Below are positions 22,831-35,434 of a stretch of DNA of 64,000 nt, one piece after another. The stretch is from Agapanthus africanus (lineage: Eukaryota; Streptophyta; Magnoliopsida; Asparagales; Amaryllidaceae). The position numbers were made by a program, and so were the translations under genes. The notes beneath the pieces are model-generated. The model did no database searches, was not told the DNA's origin, and worked only from the letters and a program-made list of their open reading frames with translations. The stretch's first letter is position 1; each line of letters opens with the position of its first letter. The stretch covers positions 515,998,986 through 516,062,985 of the forward strand of contig JASDDO010000019.1 in NCBI GenBank assembly GCA_030015575.1, written 5' to 3'.

Positions 22831-25172
22831 AGGGTCGGTCAAAGGTCGCTGCCAGAGAGAGAGAGAGAAAAGAAACACTCTGCGTGCACTCTAACCTAAA
22901 TCAGAATGGTTATCACTTTATCTAATCAGGAAACCTCTCCCACTGTACTGTCAAATTCTCCTCCAAACCTAAAAGAAAAATCAATCGGGATCACCCGAAG
23001 AGTAAACCAACTCATCAGTGGGAATCGGGATCCAACTCTCATCGCATGATAACGTGACGAGATCCAACTCTCATTGCATGGTAACGTGACGGAATCCACT
23101 CACGTTATCACACTTCAGAAGTTATGCGCATACTTGGCAAGTTTCAGTTTCTTTAGAAACTCCCGATAAGATTTTTGCCCCATGCTCTTATGACCTTGGC
23201 GTTAGGTCAAAATGTCATAAGTCACATGCCAAGTTCTACCCGTCACTATCTTGTCAATTTGAACCCACCCGTACATGCCCTTGGTGTTAGGTCAAAATGG
23301 CAGAACGAGTGTCCAAAACCAACTCATCTATCTAAGCAACAAATGAATACCCAGCAGCTACCAAACACTATGCCTTGGCGTTAGGTCAAAATACATAGCT
23401 TGAATACTACTGAATACCCAAAAGAAATGACGAAAGGCTACGGCTGGTTTTTGGCGAAAAAATTTTAAGGTAACGAACTTGATATTGCTGAAGGAATCTG
23501 ATAGCTTTTTATAAAATATAGTGGCGAAAACCTTTGCTAAAAAGGTCATTCCCGGTGAAGGGATCTCGGCTCTTTTCTCATGGAATGAGGTGCAGGATAT
23601 TCCAACTGAATACCGCGATGCAAAGCAACTTGTAATCGACTATAGTGAAGTTATTACCCTGACGCAAACTTCTGTCCAAGGGGTCATTCCCGGTGAAGGG
23701 ATATCGGCCCTTGCCTCGTCGAATGAGGTGCAGGATATTCCAACCGAATATCACTATGCAAAACAAAATGAAACTTCTTTGTAATAACACTTTTTAAAAA
23801 TGTTCCAACAACTGCCAAATAGGTTTGTTTTCCTTTGCATTGATCAAAATCAACGCAGTCCCATCAATTAATCACACCAGAAAAGAACGAAAATAAAATG
23901 TACGTATATGCCATCCGCATTCGTCACTGGGTCCCGTCATCACCCGTTAGGTTACTTAACTAACACAGAGCGGGGACTGAACTAGCGCGGGTGCAAAACA
24001 TATACAACATCTACTAGTATATATACTAATATACAATAATCGCTCTAGGCGTAATAATATGCAACATTTCAGAAAAGTAATAAGCACCACAGAACAATAC
24101 AGATAATCTGGGATCCCCGGGTTTCACAGAGCCGCTGCTGAAACCCGACGTTCCCCTGGTCGTGTGAATAGCCTGTGCAATGAAACCTAGACCCCTACGG
24201 GAGCAGCAAGTTACCCGCCAAAACCTGAAGCGAGGCAGCCCCCTACAGCAAAGTGAATAGACCACCCTGCACTTCACGGAATCCGGTAACTTGAGCACCC
24301 CTCCTTGGGTCAACCTGTACCCCCTACGAGTGCGGCGAATAGTCTGCCAATTTTAGAGTGAAGCCTATCTGCCTCTCAAAGCCATGAGATGCGGACCCGT
24401 TGCCCTCCAGAATCCGGCTATCCGTGCACTCCGTCGCGGGGTAAAACCTAGTACAGAAATGAAAAATATGTACAACGGGTACATCGACCTCAGCCCGGTC
24501 GTGCCCCAAAAGAATATTATACACAGGCAGTGACGGCAGTCCACATGTTGGACGCTCGTCCCGCAATATCAAATGTACAAATAAATCCAAACTGCACTAC
24601 TATTACACACTGCTATCCACCACGACAAAACCGCAACATCACAGCACAATACAGAACATCAACGCGAATGTCACGTTCGCAAACCCGTCTAAAAGGACTA
24701 TAGAAATTAGACGCAATTTACCGCTCAAATGACATTCCCGGTCGGAGATATAATATAAGTACTGTATACTAACATGTTTAAATTTCGATCGACTAAATTT
24801 CACGAAGTGGGCCCCACGTACATCTGCTGTACAGTAAAAAATCTGGGCCCAAAAGAAACGGTACCAAAAACCACAATTTACCAAGTAAAGCACACTGAAG
24901 AAATATGGAGCACTGTTCCTATATACTGGCCGCGGATGCGCGGTCAAACCCTACGTTTGACCGCGGATCCGCGGCGGTATAGTAAGATCACGTGACCGGA
25001 TTTTTGGAGTATGCTTAAAAAACCCTACTCAATTTTCTGGGATCATCAAAATAATTTTTAAACCAGATTTAAAATCGACAGAAACATTGAACAGAAAAGT
25101 TGTAGTTTTTGATATTCGGTCCGATCGATGTTTTAAACGCGTTAGCACAAATTAGTAAAGCATAATGGTGAG
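22831..25172 (-). other. CopC1 leader with conserved RNA-like structures
   Basis: Stem-loop trio: CTTATGAC/GTCATAAG (23187-23194/23214-23221), a weak TGCC/GGCA (23276-23279/23299-23302) and CTATG/CATAG (23368-23372/23394-23398). Repeat pair at about 23530-23640 and 23685-23770. GC hairpin: arms 24930-24949 and 24955-24974 match at 19 of 20 positions. No gene seen. Confidence 0.7.
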
Positions 25173-25181
25173 GCTCTGATA

Positions 25182-26326
25182 AGTCTACGGTAGCGCCCCG
25201 GCCGTCTAACAGACGCCAAATGCGGAACAAAACTTTTTAACTGGCGTTATCGTATACTATAACCCGGATCTGCCATTATTGCTAAACTAACAAACTACAA
25301 AGAGGGTAGAAAGGTTAGACCGAACGATCTGAGTCCTTCGTTCTTTAACCATCATCCCACGTTTGGTTGCGGCTGCTCCGATCTCGTCGATCTCCGATCT
25401 CCTCGTCCAGGTGGCACCACGTCAACGGATCTTTAAACGGGCCCCCGCCTCTGACTCGAGGCAACTCGGTCGTCAAGTTTGCTAAAAGAGACGACCAAGA
25501 TGATGTAGAGAATGCGTAGAACACTTTGTCTCGTTACGTCCAAAGCTATGGACGAACGGTTAATGAAGTTGCCTTTTGGATCGGGTGGAAATGTGAAATG
25601 AGTATGCTTAATTTCCATAAACCAAATAACTATATCTTTTTTCTAGCAACCATATTCCCTCACAAAGGAATGGCCGGCCACTTATAGATGAGGGGGAGGT
25701 GAGTGTAGGAGCAAGGAGGTGACCACAAGATTAAATGAGATGATGATTCACCATGACACCTAGTATGAACACATATAATGCAAGTGATGAATCATTAACC
25801 CTAGTCATCAAACATCATTAAATGCACTAATGAGTCACAAAGATGCATGAACCTAGTCACCACCTTCTAGAAGCCTCTAGAAACTTTCACACTCATCTCA
25901 AGAAAAGATAAATCCGTATTTAACCGAATGTTAAATACGGCTGATAGAAAACTGGAAACTGGCAACTTCCAAAAGCGATCCCGAAACGAATTTCAGGATA
26001 ACCCCGTAACAGTATAAACATACCCGTATTTGTATTACAACTGAATACAAATGCATCTGAGACAAAGATATTATATCTACACAGTATAATACTCGGATCC
26101 GGCTTAAACCAAAACCCACCAGTATTATCTGCCCGAAAAATGACACGTGCGTAAACACACGTGCATTTTCCGAACCCTGCCATAAAACCATACGGCCTCT
26201 ACAACGTTTCGCCCGAACTTGGGAAACTATCCGTGGGGGACTCTAATGACTCGTCAGTACCCTGGCAGTGGGTTTAACCACAAGCCGTCAGCGGCACTAG
26301 CTGTGCGTAACGGCTGCCCATGGACT
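25182..26326 (-). repeat. CopC1 5' LTR, second half
   Basis: LTR sequence beside the primer-site relic, ending GGACT (26322-26326) where a CopA LTR begins. Joined to 18803 with one GGACT copy, the two halves make about 2.09 kb and align without a gap, over about 31 nt across the join, to the CopC LTR at 33214-33244. A palindrome with 9-bp arms GTATTTAAC/GTTAAATAC lies at about 25917-25940. Confidence 0.82.
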
Positions 26327-27198
26327 TGTTAGTGTATATGCCCTAGAGGTCATTACTGTATCATACTAGTTTGTATATTACTTAATGGAAGCTTAGGATA
26401 TTCACCTTGCATAGACAATCTTGCTCAAAATGGTAGTATGCTACTTGGTTTGTCTCTATTTCAATATGTGCATGTGTTTCTTTTTAGCATATCGTTTATA
26501 CATATTAGTAGAGCCCTTAGGATCTTTGCTTGATTACCAGCGTTGTGATGGCAATCACATTAGTGGGGGCTGGGTAATCTACAAGCACATCCTTATACAG
26601 GTCCCTAGTCGTAGGACTATCGAGACAGGGCATCGATACTCCGGAGTAGACTAGCGTATGCGCTTCTCATCCCAGCAGGGGAGACGGTCTCTCCCACAGC
26701 CATCAGTACGTCGTACTTGAGATAGTATGCGGGTGCTCGTTAGGTTACGAGTACACTGGACAGGACTCGTCGGGAAATGATTGGTTGGTATTATACCTAT
26801 CGTCAGTTATCAGTTCCCAGGTGACATGAGTACAGCTTAGTCCGCTGACTTGACACTGTCACTTCGCCTCGAGTGTGTTCCCACTGTGCTTTGATTACTA
26901 CCCTACCACGGCTCAAAGGAGTCGTGCAAACAGGTAGTAGTTGGGTGCAGTCCCGAAGCACTTGGAGGCAGTGACGGTTAGACAGGATTCGTCTCTCCCG
27001 GTATTGGGGGTTGACATCGCGCTGTGTCTAGGAGAGCCATTACACAAGTAGTCCCTGCCAGGGCAAGCGAGATATACTGGTAGGTTTCCAGTGTTATCTC
27101 AGGGTGTTCTGGGCTACACTCCGACACGACTTGTACCGCTATTAAAGGACTGACGTTTACCGCCCCCTAGGCCCGCCTGCGATGTACTCAGACGAACA
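26327..27198 (+). repeat. CopA LTR, 3'-truncated
   Basis: Starts TGTTAGTGTATATGCCC directly after GGACT and matches the first ~870 bp of the CopA LTR; it stops at CAGACGAACA where Gypsy-like sequence begins. Confidence 0.87.
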
Positions 27199-27430
27199 TC
27201 ATATCTTCGATCTCGTGGCACTATGCCCAATGTCATCGACTCATCTCTAAATATCATCCGCTATCCTCATCATCAATGTATAAGTATAGCAATAAGTACA
27301 TGTGTGCGTGTGGGTGTAAACCTGCTCTAGGGTTCGCGACTAAGAACTACACTAGTTTACTTCCAACCCTAATCTATCTATAGTACACCTAACACATCTC
27401 AAATATCCATGACACTATAAGCTATCATGA

Positions 27431-27470
<40 letters not shown>

Positions 27471-29037
27471 TATACTAATATCGGACTGCGGGGGTGCTAT
27501 ACGCCATCCACCCGACTTCCCCCTGTAGATATAATTTACTCACCTGTATCCTGCGTGCCGGTGTCGATGTCGCCTTCATCTTCTGCATCGTCTCGAATCG
27601 CCGTGGGGGTACCTACATATCACGCGTATCGTATCGCATCGCATTAAAACCAAATCGAACTTAAAACGACACGCGAAAACCAACACGATACGCTAAAAGG
27701 CCTATAGGTTAGAACCTGTGATTAGCCTTCGCAAAACAACCCGAAATCACTCGATATAGACGTACAAATGTTACACGATCGAGATAACGCACAAATACCA
27801 AAATCTGGAAATCAAAATACGCAAAACCAAAACTAAATTCAAAGCAGCAACCCAAGAAAATAATCCCAGATTTCGTCTCAGGCCAAAAAAGGCAAGCAAA
27901 CAAGTCTAGAGTGATGTATAGGGTTTATGTGACCTACAGCAGAAGCCTGGGCACCTGAGCCTACCAAGTGGCCGAGCCCTCTAAAGGGTAAAACCGGCCT
28001 GGCCGGTCCTGTAGGGTCCAAAAAGGTTCGTCTTGATACAGGGTGTTCCTAGGGTCAATTCTAGTCCTCTGGTATTGTTTAATTTTCCAGCTAAACTCCC
28101 AGCACATTCCAGATTTTCCTGCACACTAAAACATCTCACAAACCGACATGGAAGCCCCGTAATTCCGTATTTTTGGGTTTCAGGTCTTGCTAGGTCAGGG
28201 TCTTAGTCAATATAGGGTCTAGGGTCACCATTAGAGTCCAATTGCATCGCCAGAACTCAAATTTACCCTAACCCTCTCTAGGGTTTTCCAAAGTGTATAA
28301 AACTTCGACAAAACGACACTAAACTTTAAAGGAGGCTAAATCACTTGAAATGCTACAACAATTGTGAAAGAATTACCTCCATAGAGACTCATGAATCTTC
28401 CCACAGCACCAAAACACCATCTTTCTTGGTCCATTCTAAAGCTTGTGAGCTTGTGCACACTTTTTGTGAAATGGGTGTGAGGTTTTGAGTTGATTTTTGT
28501 GGTGTTTCAGAGGCTTGAAAGTGGAGGAGGAAGTGAGGGAAGAGGCAGCAGCAGGAGATGGGGAAAGAGGGAGAGAGAAATGAGAGGATAAAATGATGGG
28601 AGTATGGTTCAAAAAGTAAAAGTTGACCTATACCTACCCTCTCTCTCATCATCATTCTTTACCTTTTTCTTTTCTTTTCTCCTTATCATTCTCACTCAAT
28701 GGTCAACCCTAATCAACCATGCTAAAATGAAGAGAAGGCAAAGAAACGAATGAAACACAAGTGTACAAATAATATGTGCGTGTTTTGCCCAAAAACGCTA
28801 AAAATCTAATTAGCGATTTTTAATCGCGATTAGCACTAAATTAGCATATAAATGCTCATAAAAACTTTAAAATGACATAATTTCATGGAATACATTATTT
28901 TTGAATTTTCCATAATTTTTCAAAAAATTTCCCATTTATCGGTATTTAATTATAAATTTAATATTAAAATAATCAATAAAATAATATTAAATTATAAAAA
29001 TCCCAAAAATAATATTTTATTATTTTGAAATGTTACA
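27199..29037 (-). repeat. Probable Gypsy (Tekay/Del-like) LTR, minus strand
   Basis: On the minus strand it starts TGTAACATTTC followed by an AT-rich stretch, as Tekay/Del LTRs commonly do. It then has a CT-rich region and an exon-like stretch ending GAGTCTCTATGGAG (near 28380). The far end is truncated and no primer site is seen. An 88-codon frame at 28389-28655 lies in this untranslated part and is not called as a gene. Confidence 0.5.
27432..27469. repeat. (TA)19 microsatellite
   Basis: Uninterrupted TA dinucleotide run. Confidence 0.95.
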
Positions 29038-29348
29038 ACGCTACTCTGCTTTGGAATATCGATGCCCCGTCTCGATACACCCACGACTAGGAACATTTCA
29101 AGAATATGCTTATAAACTACAGATGTCCCACTAGTATAATCCACATCATAATCCCAGTAGTCAAGCAAATATCCTAAGGGCTTTATCAACATATACCAAA
29201 TGAGTAAAAGCATGATCAAGTGAACATGTAAAGAGTAACCGGATAGCATTCTATCATGTCGAGCAAGACTGCCCTTTGAATACACACACACACTTACCGG
29301 TACATACACTATCGTATAATGGCCTTTAGGGCATACATATATCCAATA
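29038..29348 (-). repeat. CopB-like LTR start fragment, minus strand
   Basis: Contains the conserved block CGATGCCCCGTCTCGATACA and ends with the reverse complement of a TATTGGATATATGTATGCCC start. About 310 bp of LTR beginning; cut on the left by the Gypsy LTR. Confidence 0.75.
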
Positions 29349-29885
29349 TTAATTGCAAAGGTCGATGTCCAGTAATAAACTATTTACCTTAAGCATTAAT
29401 GCCGATTCTGGGAAGTGCTTAAAGCCTGTTATAAAAAATGAGTCGTGGCTCTGGCATCCATAATTCAGTCATTTGGCATTCAGCGGTCTAAATCTCCGTT
29501 GGAAATACAAAATAGTGAAAGGTTTACCTCAAATCCCTTGACCAATTCAGCTCTATGAAGGCTTTATGAAAGGCAAGCAACACAGAAGAAGTTTCGAGGT
29601 CGGAAAATCTCGTAGAGCAACACAATTGCTAGTATTGGTGCACACAGACATTACTAGCATTGGTGCAACACGGTTGCTAGAATTGGATTTCTAATTGAAA
29701 GATACATGCCCTTTTATAGTTAAACTTAATTACTATTTAGTGCACAAATTAAATTGTCTACATAGCCTATGCTAGGATGGTTGTTAGGCCGGTGGAAATT
29801 GAGAGCATCAATATAGCCGATGATTAACACATTGAGCATCCATGATTTACACATTTGTGTAGACTTGTGAACAATTTAAAATTCT
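29349..29885 (-). repeat. Possible LTR of another Copia lineage, minus strand
   Basis: It lies just 3' (minus sense) of an RNase H relic. It has CTATAAAAGG at about 29710-29720 (a good TATA box on the minus strand) and short repeats around CACCAATGCTAG. Exact LTR ends are not visible. Confidence 0.4.
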
Positions 29886-30425
29886 ATCCTCAAATTTTTT
29901 CACCATGCCGAGTTGTTTCTTCAATCTTTCATGAGCTTCAATCTTCAGAGCTTTAATAAAGATGTTTGCAACTAGATCCTCGATCGACAGTATACAGGCT
30001 TCACATTCTTTTCTTTCACTTGGTGCCTATGTAAATGATAACTCATCTCGATATGCTTACTCCTTCCATGCACCTCTGGATTCTTCACAAGTGCTATTGC
30101 CGACTTATTGTCAATGCTTAACTCCGTTGGTTCTTGTGGATGGTACTCCATCAGATTTCGGAGCCATATCACTTGACATGCATTGATGCTTTGCAAAGTA
30201 TTCGGCTTTGCATGTTGATAGGCCAACGACTAATTGTTTCTTTGAAGTCCATGAAAATGCTGCCGACCTAATGTTAAACAAGTACCCGGATGTGCTTTTT
30301 CTTTTGTCTAAATCACCATTGTAGTCGTCAGTGTAACCTACCAGTTTCATATCTTTGCTCTATGTATAGAGTAAACCATAATCAATACTTCCTTCCACTT
30401 ACCTTAGAATTCTTTTGGCTACCGT
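29886..30425 (-). pseudogene. Copia RNase H relic (other lineage), minus strand
   Basis: On the minus strand the frame pieces include an AKRIL..GTIDYGL-like stretch, GYTDDYNGDLDKRKSTSGY, then SIDNKSAIALVKNPEVHGR and RSKHIEM, which are classic Copia RNase H motifs, and a tail like FIKALKIEAHERLKKQLG. It contains one or more shifts (two overlapping frames, 30111-30350 and 29972-30226) and stops. It is interrupted at 30426 by another LTR. Sequence is clearly unlike CopA RNase H. Confidence 0.85.
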
Positions 30426-31892
30426 TGTTGGGATCCGGTGCCCGCGCCGCGGAGGACACGACAGAGACGGAAGCGAAAAACAAAAATTCTGACGAGCACC
30501 GGACGTCCAAAATACCCAGGATACGAATCATATATCTAAACTAGCTAATAAACAAGTGCAAGGGTTGAAGAAATATAACTTTTGTCGCGTGTCCACCCAA
30601 TTATGGAAGACCTCTCCAAGCTCGTAGCTGCCGGGATCGCGCTTAAGAATCGATCACCCTTGCCGAAGACGATCCATCCGAGAGAACGTGGATGGGGCTC
30701 TAACCGACGACCCAAATTTGCTAGGTTTGGATTGTCGGTGATGTAGAAATACTCCACTAAAATTCTCTCTAGAATCTAATGCTCAAATGGAGAGCAAGAA
30801 GAAGAAAAAGGTGAAGGAGAAGAGGAAGCATCCATGGAGCTAGTGAGGAATATGAAGTATGAAGCAACCAAGAAAAGAAAATGAATCATCAAGTGCAAGT
30901 GTAGAAAGAATGGCTACATAAATACAACCATGGTTCAATATTGCAACCAAATGATTTTTCCATTTTAAAATCACCAAGCCATACATCTCTACATGCATGC
31001 ACCATGCTTCACAATTCCTCATTTCCACCTCATTTCTTTTTATTTTTCTAAATAGAAAAATAAATATGATGTGTCCTTCTAGAAGCATTCCCGTATAAAT
31101 ACGGAATACTTCATCCGGTATAAGTATCGCTACAATACGCGTATCCGTATAAAAATACGGATAGCACCAAAAGAGAGAAAATTAATAATGAACAATAATA
31201 CTAAAATATATGTATCAAAATACATATATAAATTATTAAATCAAAACCTGATTAAATAATCCGGTTTAATCCTAAGCCGGCTAGTATAATCAACCGTCCG
31301 ATTAAAGTCCGTGTATCGCGTACACGTATTTAATCGAACCCCTGCTCGTATAACCGTACGACTTCTACTTCTGTCGCCTGAACCGGGAAAACCCTCTGTG
31401 TGGGACTCTAAAGACTCGACAATACGCTGGCAGTGGCTTTAACCATAAGCACGTCAGCGGCACTAGCTGTACATAACGGCCACCCAGGTACTTGTCGAAA
31501 GAGGGGTCGACAATCAAGTGCGTCCTTACCCTACTGGGCCTGAATGTGACAATCTCCGTACAGTCTGGTCTCTTCGTCAAAGAGCATCGCATATCGGGTC
31601 TAGAGGTGGATAACGTCAGACCCCTACTAACCCGATAAGTCGTGTCCGAGTCTAGCTCATCACCAACTGAGATACTACTGATCAATTATCAGTAAATCTC
31701 ACTTATCGTGGCCACGAATTTCTGGTGATAGCCAACTGAACACAGCGCGATATCGACTCCTAATACTAGGAGAGACGAATTCCTGCCAGTCGACCACCGC
31801 CTCCATGTGGCTCGGGACTGTACCAACCAAAATCTGTTTGCACGACTCTTTTAAGCCGTGGTAGGGTAGTAATCAAAGTACAGTGGGAACTG
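30426..31892 (-). repeat. Angela-like LTR fragment (type E), minus strand
   Basis: Left end starts TGTTGGGATCCGG, the reverse complement of a CCCAACA terminus, after possible target bases ACCGT. The right half carries the block shared by all LTRs here (AGAGACGAATTC, CTCGGGACTGTACC, CACAGCGCGATATCG) and stops at CAGTGGGAACT. Confidence 0.65.
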
Positions 31893-32285
31893 GAAGTCGG
31901 CGTTAGACACCCCACATGATGCGGTGCGGCGGAATAAGTAAAACAATCATTTTGTTTAAGTTAACATCGACAAACTTTACGGATCTTTGCTAAACCCTAA
32001 CTAACAAACTATCTAGAAGTGCTAAACTACTATGATAGATTATTATACCTCAAGATACTAGTCCTTCTTGTTCTTGTTGTTCACCTCCTCGTCGGCCTCC
32101 TCGATGTGATAGAAGATCCACCCGAGAGTTCCTTCTCCAAGCTTTAACCTCACTTGAGGTAACTAAGTGGCTAGAATTGCTAATCCAAGTAATCTAGAGA
32201 ATATAGAGATGGATTAAGGATTAATTAGTCTTTCTAACCCTTGTGATCTCAACACATGAGAGGATTATGGTTAGGTTGAAGAAGA
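31893..32285 (-). repeat. CopC LTR 3' end fragment, minus strand
   Basis: Nearly the same as 40783-41170: GTCGGCGTTAGACACCCCACATGATGCGG onward in 20-base or shorter matching blocks. It ends where a plus-strand CopC LTR starts. Confidence 0.78.
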
Positions 32286-33670
32286 TGTTGGATATAGTGC
32301 CCTCAGAGTCAATTATTGGATCACATGCACGTGATTGAAATGATTGAGGGAGGACCTATGCCGGTAGGACCGTCTTACTCGAGATGATAGTATGCTATCT
32401 GGTTTGCCTTTATCATCGTGTAAAGTTTTAGGTGACATTACTGTTCACTATTACACGTTGATAGAGCCCTTAGGATCCTGCTTGACTACCAACAGTATGA
32501 TGGCGATCATATACGTGAGAGTTGGGTAGTCTATAAGCGCATCCTTAAAAGTGGTCTCTGGTCGTGGGAGTTTCGAGACAGGGCAACGATACTCCGGAGT
32601 AGACTAGTGTATACAGTCGAGACCCCGATGAGGGGCGGTGGCCGGTCTCACAAGCCACTGGTGTCAGTTGGTTCATCTAAGATGTATACAGGTGCTCATT
32701 GGGTTATGAGTACACTGGACAGGACTCGTCAGGAACATGCTAGTTGGTCTTATACCTGACGTCAGATAGCAGTTCCCTGGTGACATGTGTACAGGTTAGT
32801 TCATCGACCTAAGATCGTCATTTGTCTCATGTGAGTTCCCACTGTATTTTGATTACTATCCTACCACGCTCAAAGGAGTCGTGCAAACAGGTTTTAGTTG
32901 GGTACAGTCCCGAGCCACATGGAGGCAGTGAGCGGATCTTCAGGGGTTCGTCTCTCCCGGTATTGGGGGTGAGGTCGCGCTGTGTCTAGGAGAGCCATTA
33001 CATGAAGTCCTTGGCCAAGGCAGGAAATTTACTGGTAGGTATTCCAGTAATATCTCAGGGTGTTCTGGGCTACACTCCAACACGACTTGTACCACTTTTG
33101 GGGGTCTGACTTTTACCAACCCCCTAGACCCGCCATGCGATGCTCATAGACGAACGGACCGGACTGTACGGATATTGTCACTGACAGGCTCAGTAGGGTG
33201 TCAACATGAGTCCGCTCATCGACGTCCCTTTTGGTCAATACCTGGTAGCCCGTTACGTATGGCTAATACCTCTGACGTGCTAGTGGTTAAATCCACAGCC
33301 AAAAGTATTGACGAGTCTTTAGAGTCCCCCACAGACAGTTGCTCAAGTTTCGGGCGAAACGCTGTAGAGGCCGTATGGAGATATGGCAGGGTTCGATCTT
33401 ATCCGTGCGGTATTGCACGGATCATGATCGGACAGATAATACTAGCGGGCTTTGGTTTAAACCGGATCCTAGTATTGTACAGTTTAGATTTTGTCTCTTT
33501 GCATTTGTATTCAGTGGGAATACAAATGCGGGTATGTATATACAGTCGCGGGGTTTTCCTGTAATTTATTACGGGATCAGTTTTCTGAAGTTGTCAGTTT
33601 GCATTCCGTTTCGGCCAATTTTCCTTTGTTCCTTCATGGCCGGATTTTTCCAATGGAGGGGGTTATTTGC
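32286..33670 (+). repeat. CopC LTR, 3'-truncated
   Basis: Starts TGTTGGATATAGTGCCCTC. Includes a perfect 12-bp palindrome, GCATTTGTATTC at 33501-33512 and GAATACAAATGC at 33518-33529. It is cut at 33670 by a CopB-like LTR. Confidence 0.85.
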
Positions 33671-35434
33671 TGTTAGTTATATGTATGCCCTAGAGGCCAT
33701 TACTGTATATAGGATGTATATTGTAGTGGATGCTGGGACATATATAGGTAGGACTTTCTTGCTCGACATGATAGTACGCTATCTGGTTGCTCTTTATCTT
33801 AATATGTATACTTTCTGTCTCTCTATTACATGTTGATAAAGCCCTTAGGATATGTACCCGACTTCCAGGACTATGATGTAGATTATACTAGTGGGGTCTG
33901 GGTAGTCCATAAGTACATCCTTCAATGTTCCTAGTCGTGGGAATATCGAGACGGGGCATCGATATTCCAGAGTAGACTAGCGTATATCTTCTCGACCCAT
34001 GTGATGGACGATGGATGATCCCATATCCATTGGTGTTTGAAATCAGAGATGGTATGCGGGTGCTCAATGGTGACTGGGTACACTGAACGGACTCGCCGAG
34101 AACTCCCAGATGGTATTATACCTCACGTCAGATGGCAGTTCTCTGGTGACACTGGTACAGCTTAGTCTGTTGACCCGAGATCGTCATAGAGTCTTGTGTG
34201 TCTCCCACTGTGCTTTGATTTCCACCCTACCACGGCTCTACTGAGTCGTGCAAACAGGTGGTTTTTGGGTACAGTCCCGATTCACATGGAGGCAATGAGC
34301 GATAGGAAGGGATTCGTCTCTCCCGGTATTGGGGGTTGATGTTGCGCTATGCTCGACTGGCCATAACTGGAAATCCCTGGCCAGGGTTACAGTGATATAC
34401 TGGTAAGAGTTATCAGTAGTTTCACGCTTGTTATGGACCTTACATCGGCATGACTTATCAAGCTACTAGGGTCTGACTTTTACCACCCCTAGGCGAGATA
34501 TGCGACATATCAGACGAACAGACCGGACTGTACGGTAAGTGTTACTGGTTGGATTTACAGGAGTGTGAGCGGGCTTGCTCGTTGATTTTCTGATCGCTCA
34601 ATACCCGGATGGCCGTTACGTTTAGCAGACCGCTTGCGGCTTGTGGGTGTTTGATATGATCATCACCTGCTGCCGGCGTATTGACGAGTCTTTAGAGTCC
34701 TACACAGAGGTTTTCTGGCTCAAACGAAACGAAATAGGAGCGCATATGAGATATGTGCGGGACCGAGAATAATACCAGTATGTGATACTGAATACTATTC
34801 TCGCGATTTGTATCATCGGACGGTTATATAAGATATAGCCGGGTTACCGAATCAAATGTTGATTCGATATATAGATACACTTGATATTAGTCGGTTATGT
34901 ACAGTATGACCGGATCATTAAATCAAGTGTTGATTTAATGATTTAATGTATAATTATATATTTGATATATTACTTTACATTAACTAATATTGGTTCATTT
35001 AAGATTGATTTTCTCACTTGAATGTGCACATTGTTTATATGTGATATATGCAAGTGTACATGTTTGTATCATGCTTGATGATACATACAAGTTGTGTGTA
35101 TGAGACTTAAACCAAATCAAGGTTAAATTAGGGTTTACTACTTTCCTAACAAATAACAAAAGAAGTGAGACTTTGGTCAAAATTATCAAGCTTCATGAAA
35201 CTTGACAAATATTGACAAAGTCAACCATTTTGTCATTTTGTTTAAGATATTAGTTAACCCAACCCTTAACCCAAGTCTTTGGTTAATTCTCTACACAAGT
35301 TAAGCATGAGGGCTTAACTTAACCATGGTACCATAATTAAAAGGATAAGTTTCATTCTTATTTCATTATCCTTTTAATTCTTTCTTCTTCTTCATCTTCA
35401 TCAAGCTTCATGAAAGCTTGCTAGCTTCAATGGT
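33671..35434 (+). repeat. CopB-like LTR, 3'-truncated
   Basis: Starts TGTTAGTTATATG and follows the CopB LTR with more divergence. It stops after GCTTCAATGGTG, without the last ~450 bp. Confidence 0.85.

Larger units (their letters stand above)
19746..25181 (-). mobile_element. CopC1 internal region (decayed Copia, minus strand)
   Basis: From right to left: primer-site relic (GCTCTGATA at 25173-25181; the next eight bases, including the LTR terminus, are missing), leader about 22830-25170, decayed gag and pol about 19760-22830. The leader keeps the GC hairpin, the stem-loop trio and the 95-bp repeat pair. Coding sequence is far more diverged than in CopB. I see no separate gene in the interval. 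Confidence 0.82.

Noticed and set aside
28389..28655. 88-codon minus-strand frame as a small gene
   Set aside because: It lies in the CT-rich and exon-like part of a Gypsy LTR and resembles no family I know.
33175..33836. Overlapping frames of 129 and 165 codons
   Set aside because: They cross the junction between a CopC LTR and a CopB-like LTR, so no single ancestral gene could have had them.
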